Source: Vibrio tapetis subsp. quintayensis (GTDB taxonomy: Bacteria; Pseudomonadota; Gammaproteobacteria; Enterobacterales; Vibrionaceae). From it: a stretch of 64,000 nucleotides of DNA. Position 1 is the stretch's first letter. Every line of letters starts with the position of its first letter. The position numbers were made by a program, and so were the translations under genes. This document shows, in pieces, positions 8,934 to 17,833 of the stretch. The stretch is from positions 144,318 to 208,317 of the forward strand of contig NZ_JAUFQV010000025.1 in NCBI RefSeq assembly GCF_030409945.1. Direction: 5' to 3'. The notes under the pieces were generated by a model. That model was not told the origin of the DNA, searched no databases, and was given only the letters and a program-made list of their open reading frames with translations.

Positions 8934-10565
8934 ATGCAGTTAGAGCGTATTGAAATTTCAGGCTTCAGGGGTATCCGGAGACTCTCTCTTGGCTTCGACG
9001 AACTCACGACATTGGTTGGCGAAAATACATGGGGGAAGTCGTCATTACTCGATGCGCTTAGTGTCGCACTTCCGAGCAATTGCACTCCTTATCAGTTTGT
9101 GCTGCAAGATTTCCATGTCGACTATTCCGCTTCGCATCCTCAATCGCAACACCTACAAATAGTATTGAGTTGGCGCACCAGCGCAGAAAACGAAGAGCTT
9201 GCGGGCCGCTATCGTAAAATAAAACCAGTGTGGACAGAGGATGAGGATGGCGTCAAACGAATAATCTATCGATTGAGTGCCACCAGAGTTGATCATAAAG
9301 TCACCACAAAATACGTATTCTTGGACCAAAATGGCACACCACTGCCCCTACACCATTGTCACAAATTCGCAGAAGAATTGATGGCACTTCACCCAGTAAT
9401 TCGTTTAAGAGATGCTAGGCGTCAAAACCGAGATGACATTAAAGAAATCAGTAACTCCCGCGCCGAAAAACGAATAGAAAACACCACAAGGCGGTTACTT
9501 GCTAGCCCTGGGCACGTTAACAAAGGCGAAATGCGAAGCAGCCTCCTCTCTATGCAAAACCTAGTAGAGCATTACTTTACCGTTAATGGACAGTCACGAA
9601 GTAATCCTCGTAGGCAAAGAGACCGTATCTTTTTTGGCAGTTCGAACACCAACAAAAATGCGCTGAGCCAAATGGCTGAGAAAGGCAACAACAAACAGAC
9701 TCGGCTTTTATTGATGGGGTTATTAAGCGCGTTTATACAAGCGAAAGGCCCCTACGATCTAAGACGTTGCGCTCGCCCTATTTTGATCATCGAAGATCCC
9801 GAGGGTCGATTACACCCGACTCATCTAATTCGCGCATGGAGCATTTTTCAATTGCTGCCCATGCAAAAAATATTGACCACAAATAGTGGCGACCTGCTAG
9901 GCGCCGTGCCTCTATCATCTATCAGGCGTCTAACTCGTCAGTCCGACAAAACCGTTGCATTTTCCATTCCTCCTAAGCGATTTGGGGCTGACGAATTACG
10001 ACGCATCGGCTTTCACATACGATTCCATCGCTCTAGTGCTTTATTCGCCCGTTGTTGGTTATTGGTTGAGGGTGAAACCGAAGTGTGGTTGTTTAATGAA
10101 CTGGCGCGTTTATGCGGTTATAACCTTGCCGCTGAGGGCGTCCAAATTATAGAGTTTGCACAGTCCGGGCTCAAATCTTTACTTAAAGTAGCGCAGGCTT
10201 TGTCTATCGACTGGCATGTCGTTACTGATGGCGACCCTGCTGGCAAGAAATACTCTCACGCCGTGCGCACGCTATTGGGCAACGATCAAGAAAGACACCG
10301 CTTAACAGAATTGCCCGCAAGGGACATAGAGCACTTTCTATATTCAAATGGGTTCGAGCCTTTTTTCCGCGAATTGGTTCATATCCCACAGGATCACCCG
10401 ATCCCGCCTAAAAAGGTCATCGCTAAAGCGTTGAAGAAATACGCCAAACCAGACCTAGCACTCGCCATTGTCAGTCACTGCGAGGAACAAGGCCCAGAAA
10501 CGGTGCCCATTCTGATTCGTTGGACTTTAAAGCGGGTCGTCAACATGGCGAACGGCAATACATAA
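8934..10565 (+). CDS. ybjD: OLD-family ATP-dependent nuclease YbjD (AAA ATPase + TOPRIM)
   Basis: This 543-residue protein resembles E. coli YbjD along its length. The N-terminal SMC/RecF-like ATPase half has FRGIRRLSL, the P-loop GENTWGKSSLLD and a Walker B segment (ILIIEDPEGRLHP). The C-terminal TOPRIM half has the acidic motifs LLVEGETEVW and VTDGDPAGKKY expected for metal-dependent DNA cleavage. OLD proteins are exonucleases or nickases, some in phage defence, but the role of YbjD itself is unsettled. GGAGG lies ten bases before the ATG. It is monocistronic, and its stop codon is followed within six bases by an 8-bp tandem repeat. Confidence 0.9.
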   Translation: MQLERIEISGFRGIRRLSLGFDELTTLVGENTWGKSSLLDALSVALPSNCTPYQFVLQDFHVDYSASHPQSQHLQIVLSWRTSAENEELAGRYRKIKPVWTEDEDGVKRIIYRLSATRVDHKVTTKYVFLDQNGTPLPLHHCHKFAEELMALHPVIRLRDARRQNRDDIKEISNSRAEKRIENTTRRLLASPGHVNKGEMRSSLLSMQNLVEHYFTVNGQSRSNPRRQRDRIFFGSSNTNKNALSQMAEKGNNKQTRLLLMGLLSAFIQAKGPYDLRRCARPILIIEDPEGRLHPTHLIRAWSIFQLLPMQKILTTNSGDLLGAVPLSSIRRLTRQSDKTVAFSIPPKRFGADELRRIGFHIRFHRSSALFARCWLLVEGETEVWLFNELARLCGYNLAAEGVQIIEFAQSGLKSLLKVAQALSIDWHVVTDGDPAGKKYSHAVRTLLGNDQERHRLTELPARDIEHFLYSNGFEPFFRELVHIPQDHPIPPKKVIAKALKKYAKPDLALAIVSHCEEQGPETVPILIRWTLKRVVNMANGNT

Positions 10566-10570
10566 ATCTG

Positions 10571-10634
10571 AGGCAGATAGGCAGATAGGCAGATAGGCAG
10601 ATAGGCAGATAGGCAGATAGGCAGATAGGCAGAT
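10571..10634. repeat. Perfect tandem repeat, 8 copies of the 8-mer AGGCAGAT
   Basis: Eight exact copies of AGGCAGAT (64 bp) begin six bases after the ybjD stop codon. The octamer array lies between the convergent ybjD and DUF1097 genes and just before their shared hairpin. Such perfect short-unit arrays are prone to slippage. It lies outside any coding frame, so an effect could only be on mRNA 3' structure or termination. Confidence 0.97.
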
Positions 10635-10665
10635 AAAATAATGTTCGATTACAACACTATCAAAA

Positions 10666-10694
10666 TAATTGATGGCCTAGCTGACCATCAATTA
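10666..10694. terminator. Bidirectional hairpin between ybjD and the DUF1097 gene
   Basis: The perfect ten-base arms TAATTGATGG and CCATCAATTA enclose a nine-base loop. On the minus strand the stem is followed by TTTTGATAG, which suits termination of the DUF1097 transcript. On the plus strand an AT-rich stretch follows. Confidence 0.65.
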
Positions 10695-10707
10695 TCGGAA
10701 AATTTTA

Positions 10708-11211
10708 TTAAGTAACTTTCGGTTTTATTTCTTTGGCATCAGACAATACAGAAGCATCAGATTCAGTGACCCATTTGTGAACGTACAATCCGCTTGCTTT
10801 CATCAAGTAACCAAACAAACCGCCAACTAACAGCGATGGAATAACTAACTGCCAATTCGCATCCGCAGCAAAGGTAGCGCACGACCCAATAAAAGTACCT
10901 GGGATGTAACCAAGCCACGCCTGTTTAGCCTGAATGCACATGAAAAACGCAACCAATGCAGTAATGACGTAACCCATAATATCTAGAGACACTAACGAAG
11001 AACCTTCAATGATCACCAGAGCCCAAAACACACCAGACAAATTCGTTATCATGCTGACCGACAGCCCTTTTAGACCATCATTTGGCGAAGCAAAGTAACT
11101 TGTACAACCAAGGAACCCAGCCCAGCTTATCAATCCAAAAGAAACGGCGACCCATCCCCATATTCCAGAAAGGATGCCGGTGGTAATTGCGATGGCTAAA
11201 AGTACACTCAT
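10708..11211 (-). CDS. DUF1097 family inner-membrane protein
   Basis: This 167-residue hydrophobic protein has about five predicted membrane segments (starting VLLAIAITTGILSGIWGWVA) and a hydrophilic C-terminal tail. It resembles the DUF1097/YcdZ family, whose function is unknown. The open frame runs up to 11286, but the ATG at 11211 starts directly at the first membrane helix and gives the usual family length. It is monocistronic, convergent with ybjD and downstream of the LysR gene on the same strand, from which it is separated by a hairpin. Confidence 0.72.
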   Translation of the reverse strand: MSVLLAIAITTGILSGIWGWVAVSFGLISWAGFLGCTSYFASPNDGLKGLSVSMITNLSGVFWALVIIEGSSLVSLDIMGYVITALVAFFMCIQAKQAWLGYIPGTFIGSCATFAADANWQLVIPSLLVGGLFGYLMKASGLYVHKWVTESDASVLSDAKEIKPKVT

Positions 11212-11376
11212 ACGATGTTCTCGATAACGATTCAAAACGAGATAATAGCGTTCGGAGCAACTCATACCGAGACTTAAATCACACATAAGCGTAATTGATA
11301 CTCATGGTTTGCATAGATTTGAGAACGCAAACGCTTAACCATACAGAGTCGTTACAAATAGGTAAGGGCTATAACT

Positions 11377-11406
11377 GACAAAGCCAGCGCGAAGGCTGGC
11401 TTTGTC
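11377..11406 (-). terminator. Hairpin downstream of the LysR gene
   Basis: Perfect 12-base arms (GACAAAGCCAGC and GCTGGCTTTGTC) with a six-base loop sit 15 bases beyond the LysR stop codon. The U-tract is poor, so the hairpin may work with Rho or as an mRNA-stabilising end. A short direct repeat, TACAAATAGGT, occurs on both sides. Confidence 0.6.
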
Positions 11407-11420
11407 ACTACAAATAGGTG

Positions 11421-12332
11421 TTATCGACGCAAATTACTCATACGGCCTTTCATCATTCTTAGCCCCTCTCTCTTTATGCAGTCAGCTAATGGGTTTTCAA
11501 CCATATCGGCACGCCAAATAAATGATAGAGTGCGATCCATTTTAAGTTCAGGTACGTTTAGTTCAACCAGCTCTCCGCTAGCAATGAGTTTTTCAACATC
11601 CAAATAAGGTAAGCAACTTAAGTAAGACCCGTTTGCAACCATACTGCGTAAAACCGGAACGTGTTCGTATTCACGCCAAACATCAAGGTCAGAAATCAGG
11701 TTGTTAATATTGCTATCAAAAACAGTGCGAGTACCAGAACCTTGCTCTCTTAATACCCATTTGGCCTGTTCGAGTTGCGCTAAGCTGACCCTTTCACGTT
11801 GAGCGAACGGGTGATGAGCTGCAGCAATAACCGTTAGGTGGTCTCGACACCACTCTTCTTGGTGAAGGCGGTTGTCATCACAGCGACCCTCGATGATACC
11901 GATGTCGTATTTATAGTCCACAACGTCTTCAATAACTTTAGAGGTGCTTTCTACATTTAGAGAGATACGCATTTCCGGAAAGTCATTATCAATAATACTG
12001 ATGAGGTCTGGAACCAAGTGTTCAGCCGGTGTTTGGCTGGCACAAATTCTGATTTCCCCACTCAACAAATGCTGATCATAAAAGCCCATTTCAATTTGTT
12101 GCGCATCTTGTAGCAGCTTCTTAGCTTTAGGTCGTAGCCATACACCCCAATGGGTTAATGTCATACGCTTACCTTGCCTTTCGAACAAAGGGCGGCCTAG
12201 CATTTTTTCCAATTGAGCGAGAGACATGCTGGTAGCGGATTGCGTTAACGCCAATTTATCAGCAGCTTGACTAACGCTACCCGAATCTGCAACTGAATCA
12301 AACACGGCAAGTTGTTTCAGGGAATATCTCAT
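11421..12332 (-). CDS. LysR-family transcriptional regulator
   Basis: This 303-residue regulator has an N-terminal winged helix-turn-helix (about residues 1-62; typical AAxxLxxTQSATSMSLxQLE pattern) and a LysR substrate-binding domain from about residue 90. Its N-terminus is reminiscent of the CysB/YeiE branch. It is transcribed divergently from the FocA-CBS gene with a 240-bp gap, the usual layout for a LysR protein and its target, so control of that channel is the simplest guess. The effector is unknown. The ATG at 12332 matches the normal start of the domain. Confidence 0.88.
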   Translation of the reverse strand: MRYSLKQLAVFDSVADSGSVSQAADKLALTQSATSMSLAQLEKMLGRPLFERQGKRMTLTHWGVWLRPKAKKLLQDAQQIEMGFYDQHLLSGEIRICASQTPAEHLVPDLISIIDNDFPEMRISLNVESTSKVIEDVVDYKYDIGIIEGRCDDNRLHQEEWCRDHLTVIAAAHHPFAQRERVSLAQLEQAKWVLREQGSGTRTVFDSNINNLISDLDVWREYEHVPVLRSMVANGSYLSCLPYLDVEKLIASGELVELNVPELKMDRTLSFIWRADMVENPLADCIKREGLRMMKGRMSNLRR

Positions 12333-12572
12333 CGTCTACCCACATAAGGACTGCAAATTTCAATATGAAACATATTTTACCTCGTTTTTTTTACTTATCA
12401 ATAAAACTGATGCAGATCTTGAAAATAATCAATTTTTTTATTGGTGCGGTTATGCGTATTCTGAATTTGAGCCGCGACACTTGAGCAATACATTAGACAA
12501 GTGAAGCAAACAAATAATGTGGGTTCATTCTTTATAGGAGATTTTTTATGTACTTGAGTCAGAGGAGCAAAC

Positions 12573-14027
12573 ATGGCCGCGTCTAACTCACAATTCAAAC
12601 CTTTCATCGCCCCGTACGAAATGATGGGAGAAGCTGAAAAGTTTGCACTGAGCAAAACGAGCAAATCGACAAGCATGACCATCAGCCTTGCCATTATGGC
12701 TGGCGCATTCATCGGCATTGCTTTCCTGTTCTATATAACAGTCACAACTGGAAGCTCTGCGGTTGGCTGGGGAATTAGCCGCCTTGTAGGAGGCATAGCT
12801 TTCAGCTTGGGCTTAATACTTATTGTTATCGGTGGCGGTGAACTTTTCACAAGTTCTGTTTTGTCGGCCATCGCATTAGCCAATAAGCAAATTAACGTTA
12901 GAAAAATGCTTTCTATATGGGGCAAGGTTTATGTGGGCAACTTCATTGGTGCCATTCTCCTCCTTGCATTAGTCACCGGAGCGGGCCTTTACCAATTAGA
13001 TCACGGTCAATGGGGGCTAAACGCTTTAAACATTGCACAACACAAGCTACACCACACGCCACTACAAGCGTTTTCACTGGGTGTGCTATGTAATCTATTG
13101 GTGTGTTTGGCAATTTGGCTTTCATTTAGTGCAACAAATGCACTCACAAAATCCGCGATGCTTATTCTTCCGGTCGCGATGTTTGTAAGTAGCGGCTTTG
13201 AGCACTGTGTGGCAAATATGTTTATGGTCCCTCTCGGTATCAGTATCCAAACATTTGCTTCTCCAGAGTTTTGGACTCAAGTCGGAGCAACACCAGCTCA
13301 GTACGCAGATTTAAATTGGGGTCAGTTTGTTTCAGCAAACCTAATCCCGGTAACACTAGGTAACATCGTTGGCGGCGCCGTATTGGTTGGCCTCGCAAAC
13401 TGGTCGATATACAGCCGTCCACAAATTAAAGCGGCCAACTTAAAAGCAATCACAACTACTCTAACAACGTCGTCAATTAAGGAAATTACTATGAATACTA
13501 ACACTACAGTTAAAACGCTTATCAACGCTCCTGCTTTTTCACTACAAGCTGACATGCCAACTGAGCTAGCGATTGACTCGTTAGTAGGACAAAACCTTAA
13601 CGGTGCAGCCGTAACAGACAAGAGTGGCCGTTTGGTTGGTTTCTTCTCTCTTCATGACGTACTGGTCGAGCTTTGGTGCCAAGACTACATTCCAGTAAAA
13701 GGTCAAAAAGTTGTCGACTTGATGTCCCGTGATGTTGTGGCTATCGACGCAAACGACTCTTTGGTGAACATTGCTGAGTACATTTGCTTAGACAAAGACC
13801 AGCTTTACCCAACAACCGATATGGGTATTGCTACAAGCTTCAACACGCTTTCTTTAGAAGAGCGCGCTAAGAGCCTTAAAAATACTAAACCTAAGTCTTA
13901 CCCTGTACTAGATGGTGATACCTTCATTGGTACAGTAACTCGAATTGACGTAATGCGTGCACTACGCTCTGTATATGGTGAGAAAGCCGATGCTACCGCG
14001 AACCAACCAGCATTGGAAATTGCATAG
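12573..14027 (+). CDS. FocA/NirC-type formate-nitrite channel fused to a C-terminal CBS-domain pair
   Basis: Residues 1-285 form a formate/nitrite transporter-family channel with six membrane segments and the family motif around the central His (SSGFEHCVANMF). A low-complexity linker (about 286-306) leads to about 178 residues that read as two CBS motifs (GRLVGFFSLHDVL and TFIGTVTRIDVMRAL), adenosyl-ligand sensor modules. Ordinary FocA proteins are about 280 residues and lack this part. AGGAG precedes the start. Inside the linker, AAGGA lies seven bases before an in-frame ATG at 13491, so the CBS part may also be made alone. Whether formate, nitrite or another anion is carried cannot be decided. 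Confidence 0.85.
   Translation: MAASNSQFKPFIAPYEMMGEAEKFALSKTSKSTSMTISLAIMAGAFIGIAFLFYITVTTGSSAVGWGISRLVGGIAFSLGLILIVIGGGELFTSSVLSAIALANKQINVRKMLSIWGKVYVGNFIGAILLLALVTGAGLYQLDHGQWGLNALNIAQHKLHHTPLQAFSLGVLCNLLVCLAIWLSFSATNALTKSAMLILPVAMFVSSGFEHCVANMFMVPLGISIQTFASPEFWTQVGATPAQYADLNWGQFVSANLIPVTLGNIVGGAVLVGLANWSIYSRPQIKAANLKAITTTLTTSSIKEITMNTNTTVKTLINAPAFSLQADMPTELAIDSLVGQNLNGAAVTDKSGRLVGFFSLHDVLVELWCQDYIPVKGQKVVDLMSRDVVAIDANDSLVNIAEYICLDKDQLYPTTDMGIATSFNTLSLEERAKSLKNTKPKSYPVLDGDTFIGTVTRIDVMRALRSVYGEKADATANQPALEIA
13479..13493 (+). promoter_or_regulatory. Internal ribosome-binding site and ATG at the FocA/CBS junction
   Basis: AAGGA at 13479-13483 is followed at seven bases by ATG 13491, in frame with the upstream channel and exactly at the domain boundary. 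The downstream 178 codons would give a free CBS protein starting MNTNTTVKTL. This may be a relic of two formerly separate genes or a working internal start. Confidence 0.5.
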
Positions 14028-14072
14028 AGGCTAAAGGCTAGACAGTATTTAAATACTGGCAGCATAAACAAT

Positions 14073-14108
14073 AAGTCGCCCTGACTCCTTTCGGAATTAG
14101 GGCGACTT
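14073..14108 (+). terminator. Intrinsic terminator after the FocA-CBS gene
   Basis: Ten-base arms, AAGTCGCCCT and AGGGCGACTT, enclose a loop that can itself pair partly (CC/GG). A perfect 16-bp palindrome, CAGTATTTAAATACTG, lies just upstream at 14043-14058. Both are between the stop codon and the convergent yceI gene. Confidence 0.7.
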
Positions 14109-14163
14109 TCCACTATTCAGATATCAGGCAGTGAAGACATCTAAATAAACGTTTATAGCGCGG

Positions 14164-14733
14164 TTACTTACGAACACCTTCTACGTGCATTTCCATGTCA
14201 ACGTAGCTAGATGAACCCATAACTGGGATATTGAAATCTGCAAGCTCTAAACGAGTAGTGCCAACAAACCCGGCACGGTAACCGCCCCAAGGGTCTTGGC
14301 CTTCACCGATGAATGAAGCATCAATTGTTATTGGCTTAGTCACACCATGTAAGTTCAAGTTACCTTTCACTTCCAGCATTCCCTGCCCCTTGTCGACAAC
14401 TTCTGTGCTTTCAAATGTTGCCGTTGAAAATTTGCTTGCGTTAATGAAGTCACCACTGCGAATGTGCTTATCACGCTCTGAATGATTCGAGTCTAAGCTG
14501 CGCGTATCAACATTCACTTTAATAGAAGAAGCCGCTACGTTCTTTTCATCATATGAAAACATACCATCAAATGTATTAAATCGGCCTTTAATAAAACTAT
14601 AACCCAGGTGACTTACCTTAAAGTTGATAGATGCATGAGCGCCACTGGTATCAATTTTATAATCCGCTGCTGATGCATGTAACGGAAGTAAAGCAGAAAC
14701 TGCTAAGCCTAGTGTTAATAGTGTTTTTTTCAT
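14164..14733 (-). CDS. yceI: YceI family periplasmic lipid-binding protein
   Basis: This 189-residue exported protein has a classical signal peptide (MKKTLLTLGLAVSALLPLHASA) and a YceI lipocalin-like beta-barrel that in the family binds isoprenoid-type lipids. Characteristic features are DTSGAHASINFKVSHLGYS near the N-terminus, the KHIRSGDFINASKFSTATF segment and the LHGVTKPI strand. Its ATG overlaps the stop codon of the upstream cytochrome b561 gene as ATGA, so the two are probably translationally coupled. This is the same order as E. coli yceJ-yceI. The physiological role is not settled; links to quinone transport or stress are proposed. Confidence 0.93.
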   Translation of the reverse strand: MKKTLLTLGLAVSALLPLHASAADYKIDTSGAHASINFKVSHLGYSFIKGRFNTFDGMFSYDEKNVAASSIKVNVDTRSLDSNHSERDKHIRSGDFINASKFSTATFESTEVVDKGQGMLEVKGNLNLHGVTKPITIDASFIGEGQDPWGGYRAGFVGTTRLELADFNIPVMGSSSYVDMEMHVEGVRK

Positions 14734-15275
14734 TTCCTTTCTCCTATCATTTTTCGTAGCGTGTCGTCTTTGTCAATAAAGTGATGTTTCAACGCTGCGA
14801 TTCCATGTAATGCTGCCAAACCAATTAAAGCTAAGGCACTGTAATAATGAATATTTCCTGCAATATCCGGCTGATTAGCAAACAGTTCACCGATACTCGG
14901 AACCTCAAACCAGCCAAATACCTCTATCCCACGCCCGTCTGCGGTTGATATTAGATAACCAGAGAAGAACATCACAAACAAAAGTACATACATAGCGATA
15001 TGTACCCATTTTGCCGCTAGAACTTCGAATGGCTTGCCCTCAATCTTTGGTGAAACAGACAAGTGCTTCCAAATAACGCGTGCTAACGTTAAAAACGCCA
15101 ACAAGATCCCGATTGATTTATGCCAGTGAGGTGCAGTTTTGTACCACTCACTGTAGTACGTCAGATCGACCATCCATAAACCAACACCAAACAAACCAAA
15201 CACCGTTAACGCCGAACTCCAATGGAAGAAGCGTGCAAGTGCCGAGTAACGTTTGATTTCAGATTTTGCTTTCAT
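14730..15275 (-). CDS. yceJ: Cytochrome b561 family membrane protein (YceJ-like)
   Basis: This 181-residue di-haem-type cytochrome b561 has four membrane segments and conserved His candidates for haem ligation (ARFFHWSSAL, WHKSIG, VHIAMYV, ALHGIAALKHHF). It should pass electrons between quinone and a periplasmic partner at the inner membrane. The frame extends to 15293, but the ATG at 15275 has AGGGA six bases upstream and is preferred. It is the first gene of the two-gene unit with yceI, with a 4-bp overlap. Confidence 0.9.
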   Translation of the reverse strand: MKAKSEIKRYSALARFFHWSSALTVFGLFGVGLWMVDLTYYSEWYKTAPHWHKSIGILLAFLTLARVIWKHLSVSPKIEGKPFEVLAAKWVHIAMYVLLFVMFFSGYLISTADGRGIEVFGWFEVPSIGELFANQPDIAGNIHYYSALALIGLAALHGIAALKHHFIDKDDTLRKMIGERK

Positions 15276-15498
15276 AGCGTTCCCTTTATACAAGATGTAG
15301 CAACTTTGTTACAAGTTAAGATGTTGATGAGAATTATTTACTATAATGGCCATGGTAAAAAGATGGGAATATTGACTAACTCATTCAATTTTTTCGAACG
15401 AGTTAAATTGAACTTTCAGGATAGTGAACAATTTACAGTGTAAAACTAGGTTAAGAATGCAATGTGAAATCATAACCAATTGTTTTTATGTGGCATTT

Positions 15499-15741
15499 CT
15501 ATTCATCCTTTTCTATCTCGTAAATCCCATCGCTTACATCCATCATTTTAGATTCGAACACTTTCAGCGCATCATTCAGCGCTTGGTTGTAAATTACAGG
15601 GCCGATCTTCTTTGCCATGAAGTCCAAAAGAAAATCGGCATCAAACTGGCCTACCTCTAGATCTAACTCATCTTGTAAGTATGTTTGAAGTTCTAGGACC
15701 AATTCATTTTTACGCTTTGATTCAATTTTTATGTTCGACAC
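15499..15741 (-). CDS. DUF2164 domain-containing small protein
   Basis: This 80-residue acidic protein matches the DUF2164 pattern: a basic start (IKIESKRKNELVLEL), a middle segment with DADFLLDFMAKKIGPVIYNQAL, and a C-terminus rich in Glu and Asp. The function is unknown. The start codon is GTG at 15741, preceded by AAGGA at eight bases. It is a single gene with no evident operon partner. Confidence 0.78.
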   Translation of the reverse strand: MSNIKIESKRKNELVLELQTYLQDELDLEVGQFDADFLLDFMAKKIGPVIYNQALNDALKVFESKMMDVSDGIYEIEKDE

Positions 15742-16055
15742 ACTACGCTTCCTTGATAAACAATGGATATTATGAATATTTTTACTAACTTAGCACATCT
15801 TAAGTCTAAGTCACTTAAGCTAACCGTAAGGCTTTGATACATTCGACATTGATATTGATCGCACTGATGGTCATTGTTTTGCCTTTCTGGGACAAAATCA
15901 CTAGAAAGATAGGAAACCTTTATATAATTAGGTGTACCTCTCAGTCTTATCGAGCTCAATCTATTATCGTTGTTGTTCTAAATCTACGACCATAAATCGG
16001 TTTAATTAATTGAACCTAGTCCGCTAAGTCACTGTATAAAATCAACAACTAATGG
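15742..16055. other. Divergent intergenic region, no recognised content
   Basis: These 314 bases lie between the DUF2164 gene (minus) and the unknown 224-residue gene (plus). They contain several short open frames without ribosome-binding sites and no strong inverted repeat. They probably hold both promoters. Confidence 0.4.
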
Positions 16056-16730
16056 ATGGATAGAAAACATGTTATCACTGGAGCACATCAATTGTTAAAA
16101 GATCTGGTCATTCAAGGATTGAACGTATTTCAAAACGATTGTTTATTACTGTGCCAAAATCACTACCCCACTGTGCATAACAAAGGCATGAGTAATCACC
16201 ATTTAGGCCTTGCTTTTGCGCGTCGTATGTCTAGCCAATTTACGCAATTTGATCATAAGAATTACTTCGAAGCCATTGATAACGGTAAAGGAGAAACCCA
16301 ACCTAGCCATTTTCGTGTCACATCTGAGATTGGCACCGTATGGGTGCATAGCCATCATTTAATGAACGCCAGTAAGAGCTGTAGAAAAAACATTCTCGAG
16401 GATATCAATCTCTGGCAAGCAGAATATGGATATGCCATCCAGCCTAACGACTTGCTTGTCGTGATAAGTGATCATTGGTTTAGCCGCAACAAAGCAAGTC
16501 GCGAACTATTTTCTTGGTGGAATGAATCTGTACCTGACGATAATAGCCTTTATATACAGCAAGGTATCAATCATTATGAATGTGCTACAAGCATTCGTAA
16601 GGATTTGGAGCAGCACTTTGATTTGGCTCCATGTTACATAAAATATGGCCACCCGCTACTCAAACCACAAAGCAAAAGTGCTGTAAGAAAGTACATTCAG
16701 CTGTACTCCATCATTGAATGGCAGCGTTAA
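16056..16730 (+). CDS. Hypothetical protein, 224 residues, family not recognised
   Basis: The product is soluble and rich in His, Asn and Trp, with clusters such as SNHHLGLAFARRM and VHSHHLMNASKSC and several Cys. There is no signal peptide or membrane helix. The segment IGTVWVHSHHLMN followed by a Lys/Arg-rich C-terminal half does not match a family I know. The ATG at 16056 lacks a good ribosome-binding site, and a later start (for example the Met before SNHHLG) is possible. A long AT-rich gap follows. The ORF length and ordinary codon use argue that it is real. Confidence 0.6.
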   Translation: MDRKHVITGAHQLLKDLVIQGLNVFQNDCLLLCQNHYPTVHNKGMSNHHLGLAFARRMSSQFTQFDHKNYFEAIDNGKGETQPSHFRVTSEIGTVWVHSHHLMNASKSCRKNILEDINLWQAEYGYAIQPNDLLVVISDHWFSRNKASRELFSWWNESVPDDNSLYIQQGINHYECATSIRKDLEQHFDLAPCYIKYGHPLLKPQSKSAVRKYIQLYSIIEWQR

Positions 16731-17027
16731 TTTATTGTGTTATAGTTTTTATAAGTTATATATTCTCTATTTAGAGAGCTAACGACGAAATTAAAAATCA
16801 GCACATAATTGAAGTAACCATAATATACACGTCAAACTAACCCCCTTATAACTATATACATTCAGTTGAAGTTATCATTATTTTATATATTACAAATGAA
16901 TTAACAATTCATTATTTAACAATCACTTAAAAGCACAAGCATCAAACACTTGACAAATAAATGATTCAGGTCAAAAATGCCGACAAAATTCGTTTTATAA
17001 TTAATTCTTTAATTTCCGTAAATAACT

Positions 17028-17831
17028 ATGATTCTATCAAGCATTGAGCAAATAAATAATTGTATCCAACAGGATAGCAATGGCGAGCATTATGCTCACT
17101 TTTCAGGCTTAGTGCTAAAAAGTGTTTTCCAGCCTATATTTACAGCAAATAAAGACATTATTGGCCTAGAGGCTTTATTGCGGATTCACGCAGATGACGG
17201 CAGTACGATCAGCCCAGACGCATTTTTCCATACCGATGACTACTCAAACGAACTCAAGATTTCAATTGAAGCACTAAGTCGTGCAATACATATTCTAAAC
17301 TTCGCTCAATCTGAACATAACGACAAAAAACTCTTCCTCAATATCTTACCTGATCCAACATTTAATCAACTGGATATGCATAACAGCAGTAAGATTCGCG
17401 CGTACATCAAAGCTTTGAATTTAAAAAGCAACCAAATAGTCATGGAATTTATTGAACTTGAAGTTAAAGACCAAGTGTTGCTTTCTCGCGTTAAGGCTGT
17501 CATCGAACAAAGTGGCTGTACCATCGCTGTTGACGACTATGGTAGTAACGCATCCAACAAAGAGCGCGTGACACTGCTTAACCCAAAAATCCTCAAAATT
17601 GACCGCAGTATTTTAGATCAATTCATGAGTGGCCTTGTCGCTCCACTATATTCCGCCCTTAAAGTGGCGGCTGAAGTGGGCGCAAAGACCGTAATTGAAG
17701 GCATTGAAACCAAAGAGCAGTTTGATCGTATGGTTCAACTCAATATAGATATGTTTCAAGGTTATCATTTGGCTCAACCAGAACCGATTGGTATTCGGCC
17801 TAAACCGATACTATTAGCCTCTGTTTGTTAA
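17028..17831 (+). CDS. EAL-only protein, paralogue 1 (c-di-GMP phosphodiesterase-like)
   Basis: This 267-residue protein consists of a single EAL domain with no membrane or sensor region. The core motifs can be followed: VFQPIF, EALLRI, LFLNILPDP (Asn), EFIELE, DDYGSN, KIDRS, EGIETKEQ and FQGYHLAQP. Metal-ligand candidates are therefore present, but the loop-6 motif usually written DFGTGYSS reads DYGSNASN, so activity is uncertain. It is clearly paralogous to the gene at 24387-25181. Its stop codon lies two bases from that of the convergent uhpC. The upstream 300 bases are very AT-rich. Confidence 0.85.
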   Translation: MILSSIEQINNCIQQDSNGEHYAHFSGLVLKSVFQPIFTANKDIIGLEALLRIHADDGSTISPDAFFHTDDYSNELKISIEALSRAIHILNFAQSEHNDKKLFLNILPDPTFNQLDMHNSSKIRAYIKALNLKSNQIVMEFIELEVKDQVLLSRVKAVIEQSGCTIAVDDYGSNASNKERVTLLNPKILKIDRSILDQFMSGLVAPLYSALKVAAEVGAKTVIEGIETKEQFDRMVQLNIDMFQGYHLAQPEPIGIRPKPILLASVC

Positions 17832-17833
17832 GC

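Noticed and set aside
10571..10634. Octamer array as a CRISPR
   Set aside because: The units are contiguous with no spacers and only 8 bp long, and no cas gene is near.
12398..12718. 106-codon minus-strand ORF opposite the FocA-CBS start
   Set aside because: Most of it is antisense to the channel gene and the intergenic region, with no ribosome site or family likeness.
12573..14027. FocA-CBS as a frameshift or missed-stop artefact
   Set aside because: The frame is continuous and the linker is low complexity but open, so a true fusion is the simplest reading; an assembly error cannot be fully excluded without read data.
16960..17010. FNR-type site upstream of EAL paralogue 1
   Set aside because: A TTGAC and a GTCAA occur but with about 15 bases between them, unlike the four-base spacing of an FNR site.
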